DNA of 64,000 bases from Porphyromonadaceae bacterium UBA7207 (lineage in GTDB: Bacteria > Bacteroidota > Bacteroidia > Bacteroidales > Muribaculaceae), in assembly GCA_002490635.1 (NCBI GenBank), contig DKUJ01000042.1, positions 10,913 through 74,912 on the forward strand, in the 5' to 3' direction. The translations under genes and the position numbers were made by a program. This document shows, in pieces, positions 26,068-35,953 of this stretch. Every line of letters begins with the position of its first letter. Position 1 is the stretch's first letter. The notes under the pieces were generated by a model. That model had not been told where the DNA came from. It saw only the letters and a program-made list of their open reading frames with translations, and searched no databases.

Positions 26068-28116
26068 TCAGGCCATAAGCTCGAAGGAGCGGGCGATGAA
26101 TCTGCTGAGGTCGGCGCCACGCAGAAGGCCGTTGCCGAGCAGGGCGAGGTCGACCATCTGTGCCACGCGCGGAGCGGTTGCAGCATAGTCGTCGATGGCT
26201 TTGTTCTGCTGTTCGCGGGCTTCTGTGGAGGCTTTTTCGAGGTCCTTTATCTTCTGGTCGTCCTCGGCCGAGGGGGCCTTGTCGCCGGCGGCCTTGCGGA
26301 TTTCGGCTGCCGCGGCGCTGTCGGCGTCGATTCTCTCGATGAGTGGCTGCACGGTTCCGGCAAGAGCTGTCTCTGCCTGGTCGCGGACGGTTGCCACCAG
26401 AGGGCTGTCGGTGTTCACAACCACTGTGTAGCTGTCGGGCATGTCGCCATAGAAGCTCATTCCGGGCTGCAGCGCGGCCATTTCCTTCATGCGGCGCATG
26501 TATTCGTTCTGGGTGAGAACCACGGGCTCGGCACTGGCGCCCATGGGCTCGAACTGCACTACGAAACTGGTCTTTTCGATTTTACGGGTAGGCAGTTCGA
26601 AGAGCCTTGTGAGTATGGCCCGTTGCAGGGGGCTGAGGTCGGCTACGCGGCGGTCGGACTTGCGGATGAGATTGTCGACCACGTCGGAGTCGACGCGAAC
26701 CAGTTCGGTGTGTTCGAACTTGCGTTCGAGCAGCCCTACGAAATGCTGGTCGAGCTGTCCGTCGAGCAACAGTACGTTATATCCCTTGGCGTTGGCGGCC
26801 TGGATGTATTTGTATTGTGCGGTGGGGTCGGTAGCATAGAGGTACACCACATTGCCTTCGGCGTTGGTCTGCTCAGGCTCCACCAGTGTGCGGTATTCCT
26901 CGGGGGTGTAGTAGTGGCCCTCGGTGTCTTTGAGCAGGAGGAATTTTAGAGCGGCGTCGCAGAATTTCTCGTCGGTGAGCATGCCGTAAACAATGAAAAT
27001 GCGGATGTCGTCCCATTTCTTCTCGAATTCGGCGCGGTCGGCGCGGAAAAGCTCGTCGAGGCGCGAAGCCACCTTCTTGGTTATATAGCCGGAGATTTTC
27101 TTCACGGCAGTGTCGGCCTGCAGATAGGAGCGCGATACGTTCAGAGGAATGTCAGGCGAGTCGATCACACCCCGCATGAGAGTCATGAACTCCGGCACGA
27201 CGCCTTCGACTGAGTCGGTTACGAACACCTGGTTGCTGTAGAGCTGGATGCGCTTGCGGTTGATGTCGAAGTTGCTCTTGATTTTCGGAAAATAGAGAAT
27301 ACCTGTGAGTGTGAAAGGGTAGTCGACGTTGAGGTGAATCCAGAACAGGGGGTCGTCGTCGCCGGGATACAGTTCGCGGTAGAATGCCAGATAGTCCTCG
27401 TCGGTGAGTTCGGAGGGTTTCTTTGTCCACTGCGGCTCTGTGCTGTTGATAACAAGGTCGCGGTCGGTGTCCTGCCATTTGCCGTCTTTCCATTCGCGCT
27501 CCTTGCCGCTGATAACCGGCACGGGCAGGAAGCGGCAATATTTGCGCAGGAGGGTGTCGACACGTTCCTGTTCGAGGAATTCGGCGCTGTCGCTGTCGAT
27601 ATGCAGCACGATGTCGGTGCCGCGTTCGGTGCGGGTGCCTTCACCGAGGGTGTATTCGGGAGAGCCGTCGCATTCCCAGCGCACCGGTCTGGCACCTTCG
27701 CGGTAGCTCAGCGAGTTGATTTCCACCTTGTCGGCAACCATGAATGCCGAGTAGAAGCCCAGGCCGAAGTGGCCGATGATGGCGTTCGCGCTGTCTTTGT
27801 ATTTATTGAGGAAGTCCTCGGCACCCGAAAAGGCAATCTGGTTGATGTATTTTTCGATATCGTCGGCGTCCATGCCGATGCCGCTGTCGCTCACTGTCAG
27901 TGTGCCTGCGGCTTTGTCGAGGGTCACTCTCACCGTGGGATTGCCTATCTCGCCCTTGAATTCGCCGAACGACGCCAGGGTGCGCAGTTTCTGTGTGGCG
28001 TCCACGGCATTGCTCACCAGTTCGCGGAGGAAGATTTCGTGGTCGCTGTAGAGGAACTTCTTTATTACCGGAAAGATGTTCTCGGTTGTAACACCTATTT
28101 TTCCTGTTGTCTGCAT
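26068..28116 (-). CDS. htpG: Chaperone protein HtpG (Hsp90)
   Basis: Cytosolic ATP-dependent Hsp90 chaperone, 682 aa. The GHKL ATPase domain carries FLRELVSNAVDATQK, DSGIGMDADDIEKYINQIA and GHFGLGFYSAFMVADKVEI. The middle domain has the ERE-type NINRKRIQLYSNQVFV and VDSPDIPLNVSRSYLQ. The C-terminal dimerisation region follows. ATG 28116 gives MQTTGKIGV, the usual start; the longer frame to 28176 begins with unrelated hydrophobic residues. Relative to E. coli HtpG (624 aa) it is longer, mainly in the charged C-terminal segment, as is common in Bacteroidota. Confidence 0.96.
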   Translation of the reverse strand: MQTTGKIGVTTENIFPVIKKFLYSDHEIFLRELVSNAVDATQKLRTLASFGEFKGEIGNPTVRVTLDKAAGTLTVSDSGIGMDADDIEKYINQIAFSGAEDFLNKYKDSANAIIGHFGLGFYSAFMVADKVEINSLSYREGARPVRWECDGSPEYTLGEGTRTERGTDIVLHIDSDSAEFLEQERVDTLLRKYCRFLPVPVISGKEREWKDGKWQDTDRDLVINSTEPQWTKKPSELTDEDYLAFYRELYPGDDDPLFWIHLNVDYPFTLTGILYFPKIKSNFDINRKRIQLYSNQVFVTDSVEGVVPEFMTLMRGVIDSPDIPLNVSRSYLQADTAVKKISGYITKKVASRLDELFRADRAEFEKKWDDIRIFIVYGMLTDEKFCDAALKFLLLKDTEGHYYTPEEYRTLVEPEQTNAEGNVVYLYATDPTAQYKYIQAANAKGYNVLLLDGQLDQHFVGLLERKFEHTELVRVDSDVVDNLIRKSDRRVADLSPLQRAILTRLFELPTRKIEKTSFVVQFEPMGASAEPVVLTQNEYMRRMKEMAALQPGMSFYGDMPDSYTVVVNTDSPLVATVRDQAETALAGTVQPLIERIDADSAAAAEIRKAAGDKAPSAEDDQKIKDLEKASTEAREQQNKAIDDYAATAPRVAQMVDLALLGNGLLRGADLSRFIARSFELMA

Positions 28117-28206
28117 ATGCTGTTTGTTTGGTTTCTGGTTGTTATAACAATACAGCAAAGCAAATGCCAACGGCAAGGGCTGTCATTTTGGCATTTTTAA
28201 GGGCTT

Positions 28207-29472
28207 CTATTGTGCGTGCAGGGGCACGCAGTTCATCATGAAGCGGCGCAGTTCGCCCCAGGGGAAGTAGAGGGAGTCGTCGCCGGGGCGCAGGGCTATG
28301 GGAGTCTCGTTGACATCGACGCGCACATAGTAGTCGCCCGTCCGCCGTGACTTGAACACAATGAACTGGATGTTGGCTGCCATGGGCACCACGTCGAAGT
28401 CGCGCCAGTGCGATGCCACAGTGTCGAAGTAGTTGGTCATGTAGTGGCATCCGGGTATGCGCAGCAGGCTCAGCAGTGGCATCAGTGTCTCGGCATGTCC
28501 GAAGCGGAGTATGGCGCAGGTGCCGGTGTCCTCGCCGGTGGTGTATGCGTCGGTGGTCTCTATTATATTGAGCACGAGGTCGCCGGCTATTTCCGCCGGG
28601 ACGGTCGATACTGTTGTGGCTGTGCGCTGCAGATACTGGCGCAGATTGAAGCAGCTCCAGAGTGCGTTGGCCTCCTCGATGGTGAAGTAGGTCTGCATCT
28701 GCGAGGGCAGTCCCATGGCCCTCAGTCCGGCCAGAACATAATATTCGGTTATGGCGGCATCGCGGGCGTGAGCGTCGCTGCTGAAGGGGAAGTCTTCGCC
28801 AAGGACGCGGCGGATTGCTGTAGTGGGGCATACGGCCTCGAAGTGGGCGTTGTAGGCCGGTTCCCAGCTTTTGGCGCGGCGGAACTCGATGTAGTCAGTG
28901 TCGATGTCGAAGGGTCGCATCAGAGGAGAGTTCATACGCCCTGTACTGGTGGTGAATTCCAGGTGGTTGTTGAGCCGGTCGAGCTGGTGGAGGAAAGAGT
29001 ACATGCTCATCATCGCCCGGGGGGAATAGCTCGAGAGCGCTTTCACATTGCCTGCCGAGAGCACTTCGGCGAAGTTTACAAACATGCGTGTGGCTATCTG
29101 CGCCTGCTCTGCCATGCCCAGGGAGTCGAGCGCGCCCCAGCGGTTGTTGCTCGCGGTTATAATCTCATCGTTGAGCTGTGCCAGCCTTCGGCCGAGCGGG
29201 GTGATGGTGCCGAGGGAGTCGGCGGCATTGAGCAGCCTGCGCAGTGCCAGGCAGTTTGCCGCCGATGCCGGATAGCGCGCTCCATGGCGGCCTACGTGGT
29301 TGATGAACACCGGCACCAGCGAGTCGGGGGCCTGCACGGCTCTCACCTCACGGGGATAGGGGGTGAGCGAGCCTTCGCACTGCTCCATGGTGTAACTGGT
29401 GGCTGTGGGGTCGGCGGCTGAGGCCACGATAGCCCATGCAAGAACGGCAAGGAGTATTATCCGGTGTTTCAT
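28207..29472 (-). CDS. Histidine phosphatase of the multiple inositol-polyphosphate phosphatase type
   Basis: Exported acid phosphatase-like enzyme, 421 aa, that may dephosphorylate inositol phosphates such as phytate. The signal peptide ends near VASA. The catalytic motif RHGARYP is at 62-68 and the proton-donor motif appears as FGHAET (HAE), the combination typical of MINPP rather than of HD-motif phytases. The N-terminal SLTPYP and C-terminal NETPIALRPG are also seen in gut Bacteroidota MINPPs. ATG 29472 is chosen because it starts the signal peptide; the longer frame adds Cys-rich non-signal residues. It follows cinA by 22 nt and is likely the last gene of that operon. Confidence 0.87.
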   Translation of the reverse strand: MKHRIILLAVLAWAIVASAADPTATSYTMEQCEGSLTPYPREVRAVQAPDSLVPVFINHVGRHGARYPASAANCLALRRLLNAADSLGTITPLGRRLAQLNDEIITASNNRWGALDSLGMAEQAQIATRMFVNFAEVLSAGNVKALSSYSPRAMMSMYSFLHQLDRLNNHLEFTTSTGRMNSPLMRPFDIDTDYIEFRRAKSWEPAYNAHFEAVCPTTAIRRVLGEDFPFSSDAHARDAAITEYYVLAGLRAMGLPSQMQTYFTIEEANALWSCFNLRQYLQRTATTVSTVPAEIAGDLVLNIIETTDAYTTGEDTGTCAILRFGHAETLMPLLSLLRIPGCHYMTNYFDTVASHWRDFDVVPMAANIQFIVFKSRRTGDYYVRVDVNETPIALRPGDDSLYFPWGELRRFMMNCVPLHAQ

Positions 29473-29494
29473 GTCGTGAAAACGTGTTTTTTTG

Positions 29495-30730
29495 TCAGCA
29501 ATGTTTGCGCAGCATGCCTGCGAGCAGCAGCAGAGCGCGGGAAGAGGCGGCATCGATTATGGCGCGGCGGTCGCCGTCGAGGTGCAGCAGTGCGGTCCTT
29601 ACCTCGTTTGCCGTAGCCGCGGCGATCCATACTGTGCCTACGGGCTTGTCGGCGGTGCCTCCGCCGGGACCGGCAATGCCGGTTGTCGCCACGGCGCAGT
29701 CGGCGCCGGTGGCGGCGAGCGCGCCGGTGGCCATCGCGCGTGCCACGGCTTCGCTGACGGCGCCTTCGGTGGCCAGGACAGTGCTGTCGACTCCGAGCAG
29801 GTGCTCTTTGACCCCATTGGAATACGATACCACGCCGCCGGCATACACGTCGGAAGCTCCGGCGCGGGCTGTGACAAGGGAGGCTATGTTGCCGCCGGTG
29901 CAGCTTTCGGCAGTGGCGAGAGTGAGTCCGCGCTCGCGCAGAAGTGTGCTCACAACGGCGGCGGCATCCATGGCGCCGTTGCCGACGAGCCAGTCGGCAG
30001 TGCGTCGGCGGAGGTCGTCGCACAGGCTGCTGAAACAGTCGGCGTCGAGGCCTTCGCTGTCGAGGCGCAGAACGATGATGCCGCGGGCGGGCAGGTAGGC
30101 CAGATGGCATCCTGCGGGCAGGGAGTCTTCGAATGGCGCCAGGGCTTCGGCCAGGGCGCTTTCAGGAATGCCGGTAACGGTGAATTCGGCGCGGCGTGCG
30201 GTGTCGGCGAAGTCGAAATGCTCCTGGAGCATGGACAGCAGCTGTGTGTGCAGTATGCCGCGGGTCTCGTAGGGGACGCCTGGCAAGGCCACGAATACTT
30301 TACCGTCTTTTTCGAACCACATTCCCGGGGCTGTGCCGAAATGGTTGGGAACCACGCGGCAACTGTCGGGAACCATGGCCTGCGAGCGGGTGAGGTCGTT
30401 CATCGGCAGCCCGCGGCGGGCGAAGATAGTTTCCACGTTCGCCAGAACATCGGGGTCGAGCCTTGGTGAGCCTCCGAAGATGCCCGTGAGGACGCTTTTG
30501 GTAATGTCGTCGCGCGTCGGGCCAAGGCCGCCGGTACTTATTGTGAGTTCCGCCGACTCCATTGCGCGGCGTATGGCGGAGTCGATGGCTTCGGCACTGT
30601 CGCCTACGGTTGTTACATTGCCCACTTTCCAGCCGCGGGAGGTTAGTTCGCGGGCAAGCAGGCCGGAATTGGTGTCGGCCACGCGACCCAGCAGGATTTC
30701 GTCGCCGATGATTACAATATTAGCTGTCAT
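29495..30730 (-). CDS. cinA: CinA family protein (nicotinamide-nucleotide amidase / ADP-ribose pyrophosphatase)
   Basis: Two-domain CinA, 411 aa, involved in pyridine-nucleotide recycling. The N-terminal MoCF-like COG1058 domain has IGDEILLGRVADTNS and STGGLGPTRDDITKSVL. The C-terminal amidase domain has ATAESCTGGNIASLVT with the catalytic Ser, GGVVSYSNGVKEHLLGV, GAVSEAVARAMA and TGIAGPGGGTADKPVGTVWI. Both domains appear intact. The start is 4 nt after the tsaD stop, so they are co-transcribed. Confidence 0.95.
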   Translation of the reverse strand: MTANIVIIGDEILLGRVADTNSGLLARELTSRGWKVGNVTTVGDSAEAIDSAIRRAMESAELTISTGGLGPTRDDITKSVLTGIFGGSPRLDPDVLANVETIFARRGLPMNDLTRSQAMVPDSCRVVPNHFGTAPGMWFEKDGKVFVALPGVPYETRGILHTQLLSMLQEHFDFADTARRAEFTVTGIPESALAEALAPFEDSLPAGCHLAYLPARGIIVLRLDSEGLDADCFSSLCDDLRRRTADWLVGNGAMDAAAVVSTLLRERGLTLATAESCTGGNIASLVTARAGASDVYAGGVVSYSNGVKEHLLGVDSTVLATEGAVSEAVARAMATGALAATGADCAVATTGIAGPGGGTADKPVGTVWIAAATANEVRTALLHLDGDRRAIIDAASSRALLLLAGMLRKHC

Positions 30731-30734
30731 TGTG

Positions 30735-31760
30735 TCACACCTGCACGCGGGCGTAGGGCACGCTGTCGTAGCGGCAGAAGTCGCCCTGCATGTATTTGAA
30801 ATATCCCGCCATGGCCACCATGGCGGCGTTGTCGGTGGTGAATTTGCGCGGAGGAATGAATGCTTCCACGTTTTTTTCGCGGCAGAGCTGCTCCACGGCG
30901 TCGCGCACGCCGCTGTTGGCGCTCACACCGCCGCCTATGGCTACGGCTCCCACGCCGGTGGCATCGATGGCCTTGGCGAGCTTGTCGATGAGTATGGCCA
31001 CGATTGTCGCCTGCAGGGATGCCGCCAGGTCCGCGCGGTTGTGTTCCACGAAGTCGGGGTCGTGGCGCAAGGCGTCGCGCAGGGTGTAGAGGAACGATGT
31101 TTTCAGCCCGCTGAAGCTGTAGTCCAGTCCCGGGATATGGGGCCGTGCGAAGCGGAAGCGGGTGGAATCGCCCTCGGCGGCGAGGCGGTCGATGTGCGGG
31201 CCGCCGGGGTAGGGGAGACCCATCACCTTGGCACATTTGTCGAAAGCTTCGCCGGCGGCATCGTCGATGGTGCGCCCAAGGATTTCCATGTCGTAGGGAC
31301 TGCGCACAAGGATGATCTGCGAGTTGCCGCCGGATACCAGCAGGCACAGATAGGGGAACGGCGGCACGCGGTCGGTTTCGTGTTCGCGCACGAAATGCGA
31401 CAGCACGTGGCCGTGGAGGTGGTTCACATCCACCATTGGAATCCTCAGCCCCAGCGACATCCCTTTGGCGAAGCTTGTGCCTACCAGCAGGGAGCCTATC
31501 AGGCCGGGGCCGCGGGTGAAGGCTATGGCCGAAAGCTGTGCCGGCGCTATGCCGGCCCGGCGCAGTGCGGCGTCGACCACCGGCACGATGTTCTGCTGGT
31601 GCGCGCGCGATGCCAGTTCGGGCACCACGCCGCCGTATTCCTCGTGCACGCTTTGCGAGGCAATGACATTGCTGCGCAGTATGCCGTCGATAATTACCGC
31701 GGCCGAAGTGTCGTCGCAGCTCGATTCTATGCCAAGGATGGCTGTGGGTTTGTTTTCCAT
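30735..31760 (-). CDS. tsaD: tRNA N6-adenosine threonylcarbamoyltransferase TsaD
   Basis: Transfers threonylcarbamoyl from the AMP adduct to A37 of ANN-decoding tRNAs, working with TsaB and TsaE. The product is 341 aa. The ASKHA-fold signatures are ILGIESSCDDTSAAVI, GGVVPELASRAHQQNI, the iron-binding HLHGHVLSHF and CLLVSGGNSQIILV, with GGVSANSGVRD near the C-terminus. Length is typical. It lies between the beta-barrel gene (10-nt gap) and cinA (4-nt gap). Confidence 0.97.
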   Translation of the reverse strand: MENKPTAILGIESSCDDTSAAVIIDGILRSNVIASQSVHEEYGGVVPELASRAHQQNIVPVVDAALRRAGIAPAQLSAIAFTRGPGLIGSLLVGTSFAKGMSLGLRIPMVDVNHLHGHVLSHFVREHETDRVPPFPYLCLLVSGGNSQIILVRSPYDMEILGRTIDDAAGEAFDKCAKVMGLPYPGGPHIDRLAAEGDSTRFRFARPHIPGLDYSFSGLKTSFLYTLRDALRHDPDFVEHNRADLAASLQATIVAILIDKLAKAIDATGVGAVAIGGGVSANSGVRDAVEQLCREKNVEAFIPPRKFTTDNAAMVAMAGYFKYMQGDFCRYDSVPYARVQV

Positions 31761-31770
31761 CTTCTGTTTT

Positions 31771-32310
31771 TCAGAATACGAACATGATGCCCAGATTCAC
31801 CTGGGCGCCGCAATAGTCCTTCACAAAAGTATAGCGTCCTTCAAGCGACAGTTTCAGGCTCGATGTGGCGCGGAATTCAACACCTCCGCCGGCATTCATG
31901 CCGAAACGGTTGGCATGGGTGGTGACGTCCTTGTTCTCATTGCGGTTGTGCAGCCCCCAGGAAACATATGTGGGACCCGCGAAGGGATACAGAGCCACTT
32001 TGTCCTGTTCGAAGCCGAAAGGGAACTGTACGTTGAGGGCGACCGAGATGGCATCCTTGTCGTTGTTGCGGAACACCACGTCGGCTTCGGGAGCGAGACG
32101 CACGACCCGGCTGAGCGAGTACTGGAACGTGAGGCCGGCCATTACCGAACTGTTCGCGCCGCAGTAGCCTATACGCGGGCCGAAGGATTTTTCGCCGCGG
32201 CGCAGTTCGGCGGAGGCATCGAAGGTGGTTCCCAGCAGCGCGGCGGCAGCCAGCGACACCGCGGCCATGCTACTTTTAAATTTATGTGTGGCGATGTGAT
32301 GAAAGGTCAT
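31771..32310 (-). CDS. Small outer-membrane beta-barrel protein
   Basis: Exported protein of 179 aa, function unknown. A basic N-terminus (HHIATHKFK) leads into a signal peptide ending near DASA. The mature part is a set of amphipathic strands with aromatic girdle residues (SVMAGLTFQYSL, VALNVQFPFGF, GGGVEFRATSS, LSLEGRYTFV) and ends LGIMFVF with terminal Phe, consistent with an eight-strand OMP_b-brl fold. ATG 32310 is used because it gives a leader of about 30 nt behind the promoter; Met 14 codons later is an alternative. It heads the tsaD-cinA operon. Confidence 0.78.
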   Translation of the reverse strand: MTFHHIATHKFKSSMAAVSLAAAALLGTTFDASAELRRGEKSFGPRIGYCGANSSVMAGLTFQYSLSRVVRLAPEADVVFRNNDKDAISVALNVQFPFGFEQDKVALYPFAGPTYVSWGLHNRNENKDVTTHANRFGMNAGGGVEFRATSSLKLSLEGRYTFVKDYCGAQVNLGIMFVF

Positions 32311-32345
32311 GATGAAGGACAGTTGCAGCCCGTTTTGCTAAGCTG

Positions 32346-32374
32346 CAAAGTTAATGTTTTTTTCTTAATAACAA
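32346..32374 (-). promoter_or_regulatory. Promoter of the beta-barrel/tsaD/cinA operon
   Basis: On the minus strand TTG (32374-32372), an 18-nt spacer and TAACTTTG (32353-32346). The leader would be about 30 nt. Confidence 0.72.
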
Positions 32375-32444
32375 GTGCCCGCCCCCACAGGTTCACTCCG
32401 CAGCATGGCACAGCCATCCCCGGATGTCAATCCTGCAGGTGTTG

Positions 32445-35400
32445 TCACTTGCGTACCAGGCGGATTAGGCAGGCGTCGCTGTCGCTGCCGTCTTCCGAAA
32501 CACACGCGGCGTTTTCATAGCCTTCGAAGCCGAAGGTGAAGTAATTGATGTCGAGTGCGCTGGACTTGCGTATGTCAAAAATGAAATCAGCGCCGTTGGT
32601 TGCCGGGTTTGGAAAGGTTGTCGCATCGGGGATACTGAACCAGTCGCGAACCCAGTACAAAGCGCCGGGGCGCCGGTACAAATCCAGGAACAGCGGCATG
32701 TTCATGGGATTGTCGTTACTGTAAAAGCCGTAGAAATTACTTCGGGAGGCATATCGGAGAGTGCCTTCGGGGTCGTTGTTTCTCCATCCGCCGGCATTCT
32801 TGCGGCGTCCGGAACCTTGAGCGCCCACAGGGAGGAAAATATGGTTGAAACCTTTGGTGGCGTCGCTCTGATAGACGAACGCTCCTTGCATGCCACGGTT
32901 GGAGGATGCCGACCGGTTGCCGTCGCCCCCGTATTCGAACGCGATTTCGGGGTCGGTGGCTGTGTCGGTGGCACCGTCGCAGTAGAGCACTCCGTAAGCG
33001 AATTTTATGCCGAAGTCCACCTGGTCGCTGCGTGTGGGGATGAGATTGTAGTAATCTGTCATCGATGCAATCTGGTAAGGTGAAGCTTCATTTATGGTCC
33101 AGGTTTTCACTGAGCCGGAGCTTGCCGCTTTGAGTCCGGCCCAGGTTTCGGTTCCTTCGCTTCCGTCGGGTCTGTAGACTTCGAAAGGTGTAGGCGCTGA
33201 AATTGTTGTGTACGGCACAGAGTTGTTGGTTATGGTGGCGCCATCTTTCACGACGGTGCCTATTGGACGGCCGAAGCCAGGCCGGAACTGGTTGCTGGCC
33301 TTTATGGCGCTGTAGGAGCCGCGACGGAAAAGGCCGCCTTCGTCCAGCGGCGACTGGGTCATCACGGGAGTGTTGCCTGCGGTGAAGTGGTCGACGTTAC
33401 GCGATGCGAAAGTCACGCTCTGCCCGTCGGCGTTGGTAAGTGTCACGTCGTCGTTCCAGTCGCCTTTGCGCACGAAAATATCGTGCTCGCAGGTGTAGTT
33501 GTTGTAGCGCACGCGGATTACAGCGAATCCTTTGGCGCCAGTGAAATGGATATTGAAGTCGATGGCGCGTTCAGAAGCTCCCTGGATGCGCTGTACGCCC
33601 ACCTGCGGGCGTGCTCCTTCGGCGAGGCCTTCGGGGTTGGAGCTGAGAGTTATTATGTTGTCGGAGCCTGGGAAGACTTCGGCGCTCCAGTCGCCATGGG
33701 TCTCGCAAAGGGTGAACTGGCTGCCGGCGATATCCGCCCGCCGCACCATCATGCGCACGCGGAAAGGATTGTTGTCGGCCATGCTTCGCCACACGCCTTT
33801 GGGGTTTACCACGCGCCGTACCTGGATCACATTCACGTACTGTTGGTATTGTTTTACGGAACCGTCGGATTCCTTAATCCACGCGGTGATTTTTATCCGG
33901 GCATTACGCGGATATGAGTCATACACGTTGTTGCCGCTGAAACCCGAGCTTGTCACGATTTCCTTGGGCCGGGTGAACAGCGGCAGGTTTATGATTCGTT
34001 CGAGCGGGTTTCCGTTCCGCGGGTCGCGTCGGGAAATCTGCACCACATAGTCGCCTTCGCCGGCCTTGCTGTAACCGTCGCTGCCGGCGGCGAATGTCTG
34101 CGGTCTGTCCGAGGATTCATCGTCCAGAAGAATGCGGTATTTCCGTTCGCCTTCCTCGTTGGTTGTCCAATGCTGTTTGATTACACCCTTGGGGTCGGTC
34201 GCAGGGTATTTGATTGACGACGCGCCGTCGTAGGCGGGGTCTGTTATCCGCAGAATGTGGCTCTGGCGCAATCCCAGGAAACTTATCCACGGGCCGTTCA
34301 TTGGCACATACCCCTGGTAGAAATAATTGTGGTCGCCGGATTCGGGATCCTGATGTCCGCGTGGGTCGGGGAAGCCGGGTGTGTTGTCGCCCCATGGCGC
34401 CCAGTAGCGCAGATCGGCGCTGTTGGGGTCGCCTGGCTCAAGAACCTCCACCTTGATATATGGCTCTGCGAGTTCTCCGGCGATTTTCACGGGAGTGACC
34501 ATGGACTTGTTGTACAGATACGAGATGTACAGCGGAGACGACACGTGTACGCCTCGTTCTTCCTTGTAGTCGATATGCCAGTCGTAGTCGTTGCCGTAGC
34601 CTTTCAGCTGGAGGGTGAGCTGGTAGTGTGTGTTGCGGAATGCATTGTAGTCGGTGTCGTTGTCCTGCCCGAGCATGAAGCGGTACACGATGGGGCCGCT
34701 GCCCACATGTCCGTCGGGGGTGGTGCATTTGTAGTGACCGGTCACTTCCACGAATGTTCCCCAGGGCTTGTCGTCTTTCCATCCGGAGCCTGTCACAGTG
34801 GAGTCCGGAGAGGGATAGTCGATGGAAATGCCGTCGTTGCTCTGTTTCTTGGATTTTCCTTCACCCTGGGCGTTCTCGTAGAAGAACAGCGCGCGTGCGG
34901 CATTACTGTGGATTATGTCCGGGTCGGCAGTCACGATGCCGTCGGGGTCGCTGTCGTCGCCGCGGCCGAGATATTTGTGTCCTTTGTTGCACACATGGAT
35001 GTGCGATATCACATTCACCGAGTTGAGGTCGGCGGGCAGCGTCTGCACAGTGAAGCGCTGTCCGTTGCGGATGAGGCGGTCGGCATAGGATGCGCTGTAG
35101 ATTAGCGACCGGTCGAGTTCGTTGCCTGCGGCATCACGGCCCGGGGTGTTGGTGTCGCCGAGGGTGCAGGTGGACGGAATGTCGCGCAGGGCGATGTCCT
35201 CGATATACACCACCACGTTGTCGTAGAGGTCGGAGCCGTCGAAACTCACCGTGACCTTGGAGGCCAGGCGGCGCACCCAGCTGTGGAGCTGCGTGTCGGA
35301 GGCCGAAACGGTTATGGTGCTTTCGTCGTCGGCCTGGCGGTCGGGCTTGGGGGAGTACACGCCGAACATTTCGGAATTGTCGGCCAGGTTGCTGCTCCAC

Positions 35401-35912
35401 GTGCGCTTTATGCCTTTGAGGCCGGCGCGGGTCTTGTATGCTTCGGCATAGTCGTCGAGATCCGGCATGTTGGCCACGGCATAGATATAGTATCGGCCGG
35501 ACTGCAGATCGAGATTGTATTCCACCTTTCCGAGGCTTTTGTCGCCGGAACCGTTGTCGCCGGGAGTCTGGGTGTTGTCGGAGGTGTTCGTGTGGTTTAC
35601 GTTGGTTACGTCGCTGTGCACGGAGCCGTAGCCGAGGATATTGTAGCGGTCGACAAGGTCGCCGTCGGCGTCGTAGACCAGCATAGCCAGCTGGCTGATG
35701 TTGCCTATCGCGTTGCCGGGTTCGCCGCCGGAGTATTCGAGGTTTGCCCTTGAACCTAATTCAATCTCGTTCTCGAGGTCGTAGGTCAGGCTCACTTTCA
35801 GATGGGCTGTTCCTTCGACATAGCCATTGGTCTGCGGTCTGAAGTCGTCCTGGCATGCTGTGGATGCCAGGACTGTTAGGAGCAGAAGAATATATATGAA
35901 TTTCTGGCGCAT
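32445..35912 (-). CDS. DUF4906-type pilus tip/adhesin lipoprotein
   Basis: Very large lipoprotein of 1155 aa, last gene of the pilus operon. The signal peptide ends in a lipobox STAC (Cys20). An N-terminal fimbrillin-like domain (about 25-340) has the pilin-style strand LVYDADGDLVDRYNI and RLASKVTVSF. A long beta-sandwich region follows (TPVKIAGELAEPYIKVEVLE, YVNVIQVRRVVNPKGVWR). The end, from about 1000, contains the W/G-rich FYGFYSNDNP and a final ACLIRLVRK, resembling lectin-like modules of Bacteroidota tip proteins. By position and size it is the probable adhesive tip subunit. ATG 35912 starts the signal peptide; a 50-codon upstream extension overlaps the previous gene and is rejected. 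Confidence 0.82.
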   Translation of the reverse strand: MRQKFIYILLLLTVLASTACQDDFRPQTNGYVEGTAHLKVSLTYDLENEIELGSRANLEYSGGEPGNAIGNISQLAMLVYDADGDLVDRYNILGYGSVHSDVTNVNHTNTSDNTQTPGDNGSGDKSLGKVEYNLDLQSGRYYIYAVANMPDLDDYAEAYKTRAGLKGIKRTWSSNLADNSEMFGVYSPKPDRQADDESTITVSASDTQLHSWVRRLASKVTVSFDGSDLYDNVVVYIEDIALRDIPSTCTLGDTNTPGRDAAGNELDRSLIYSASYADRLIRNGQRFTVQTLPADLNSVNVISHIHVCNKGHKYLGRGDDSDPDGIVTADPDIIHSNAARALFFYENAQGEGKSKKQSNDGISIDYPSPDSTVTGSGWKDDKPWGTFVEVTGHYKCTTPDGHVGSGPIVYRFMLGQDNDTDYNAFRNTHYQLTLQLKGYGNDYDWHIDYKEERGVHVSSPLYISYLYNKSMVTPVKIAGELAEPYIKVEVLEPGDPNSADLRYWAPWGDNTPGFPDPRGHQDPESGDHNYFYQGYVPMNGPWISFLGLRQSHILRITDPAYDGASSIKYPATDPKGVIKQHWTTNEEGERKYRILLDDESSDRPQTFAAGSDGYSKAGEGDYVVQISRRDPRNGNPLERIINLPLFTRPKEIVTSSGFSGNNVYDSYPRNARIKITAWIKESDGSVKQYQQYVNVIQVRRVVNPKGVWRSMADNNPFRVRMMVRRADIAGSQFTLCETHGDWSAEVFPGSDNIITLSSNPEGLAEGARPQVGVQRIQGASERAIDFNIHFTGAKGFAVIRVRYNNYTCEHDIFVRKGDWNDDVTLTNADGQSVTFASRNVDHFTAGNTPVMTQSPLDEGGLFRRGSYSAIKASNQFRPGFGRPIGTVVKDGATITNNSVPYTTISAPTPFEVYRPDGSEGTETWAGLKAASSGSVKTWTINEASPYQIASMTDYYNLIPTRSDQVDFGIKFAYGVLYCDGATDTATDPEIAFEYGGDGNRSASSNRGMQGAFVYQSDATKGFNHIFLPVGAQGSGRRKNAGGWRNNDPEGTLRYASRSNFYGFYSNDNPMNMPLFLDLYRRPGALYWVRDWFSIPDATTFPNPATNGADFIFDIRKSSALDINYFTFGFEGYENAACVSEDGSDSDACLIRLVRK

Positions 35913-35953
35913 TTTGTTTCGGTTGGCATTGGTTGGTGCTGATGCCGTTAACA

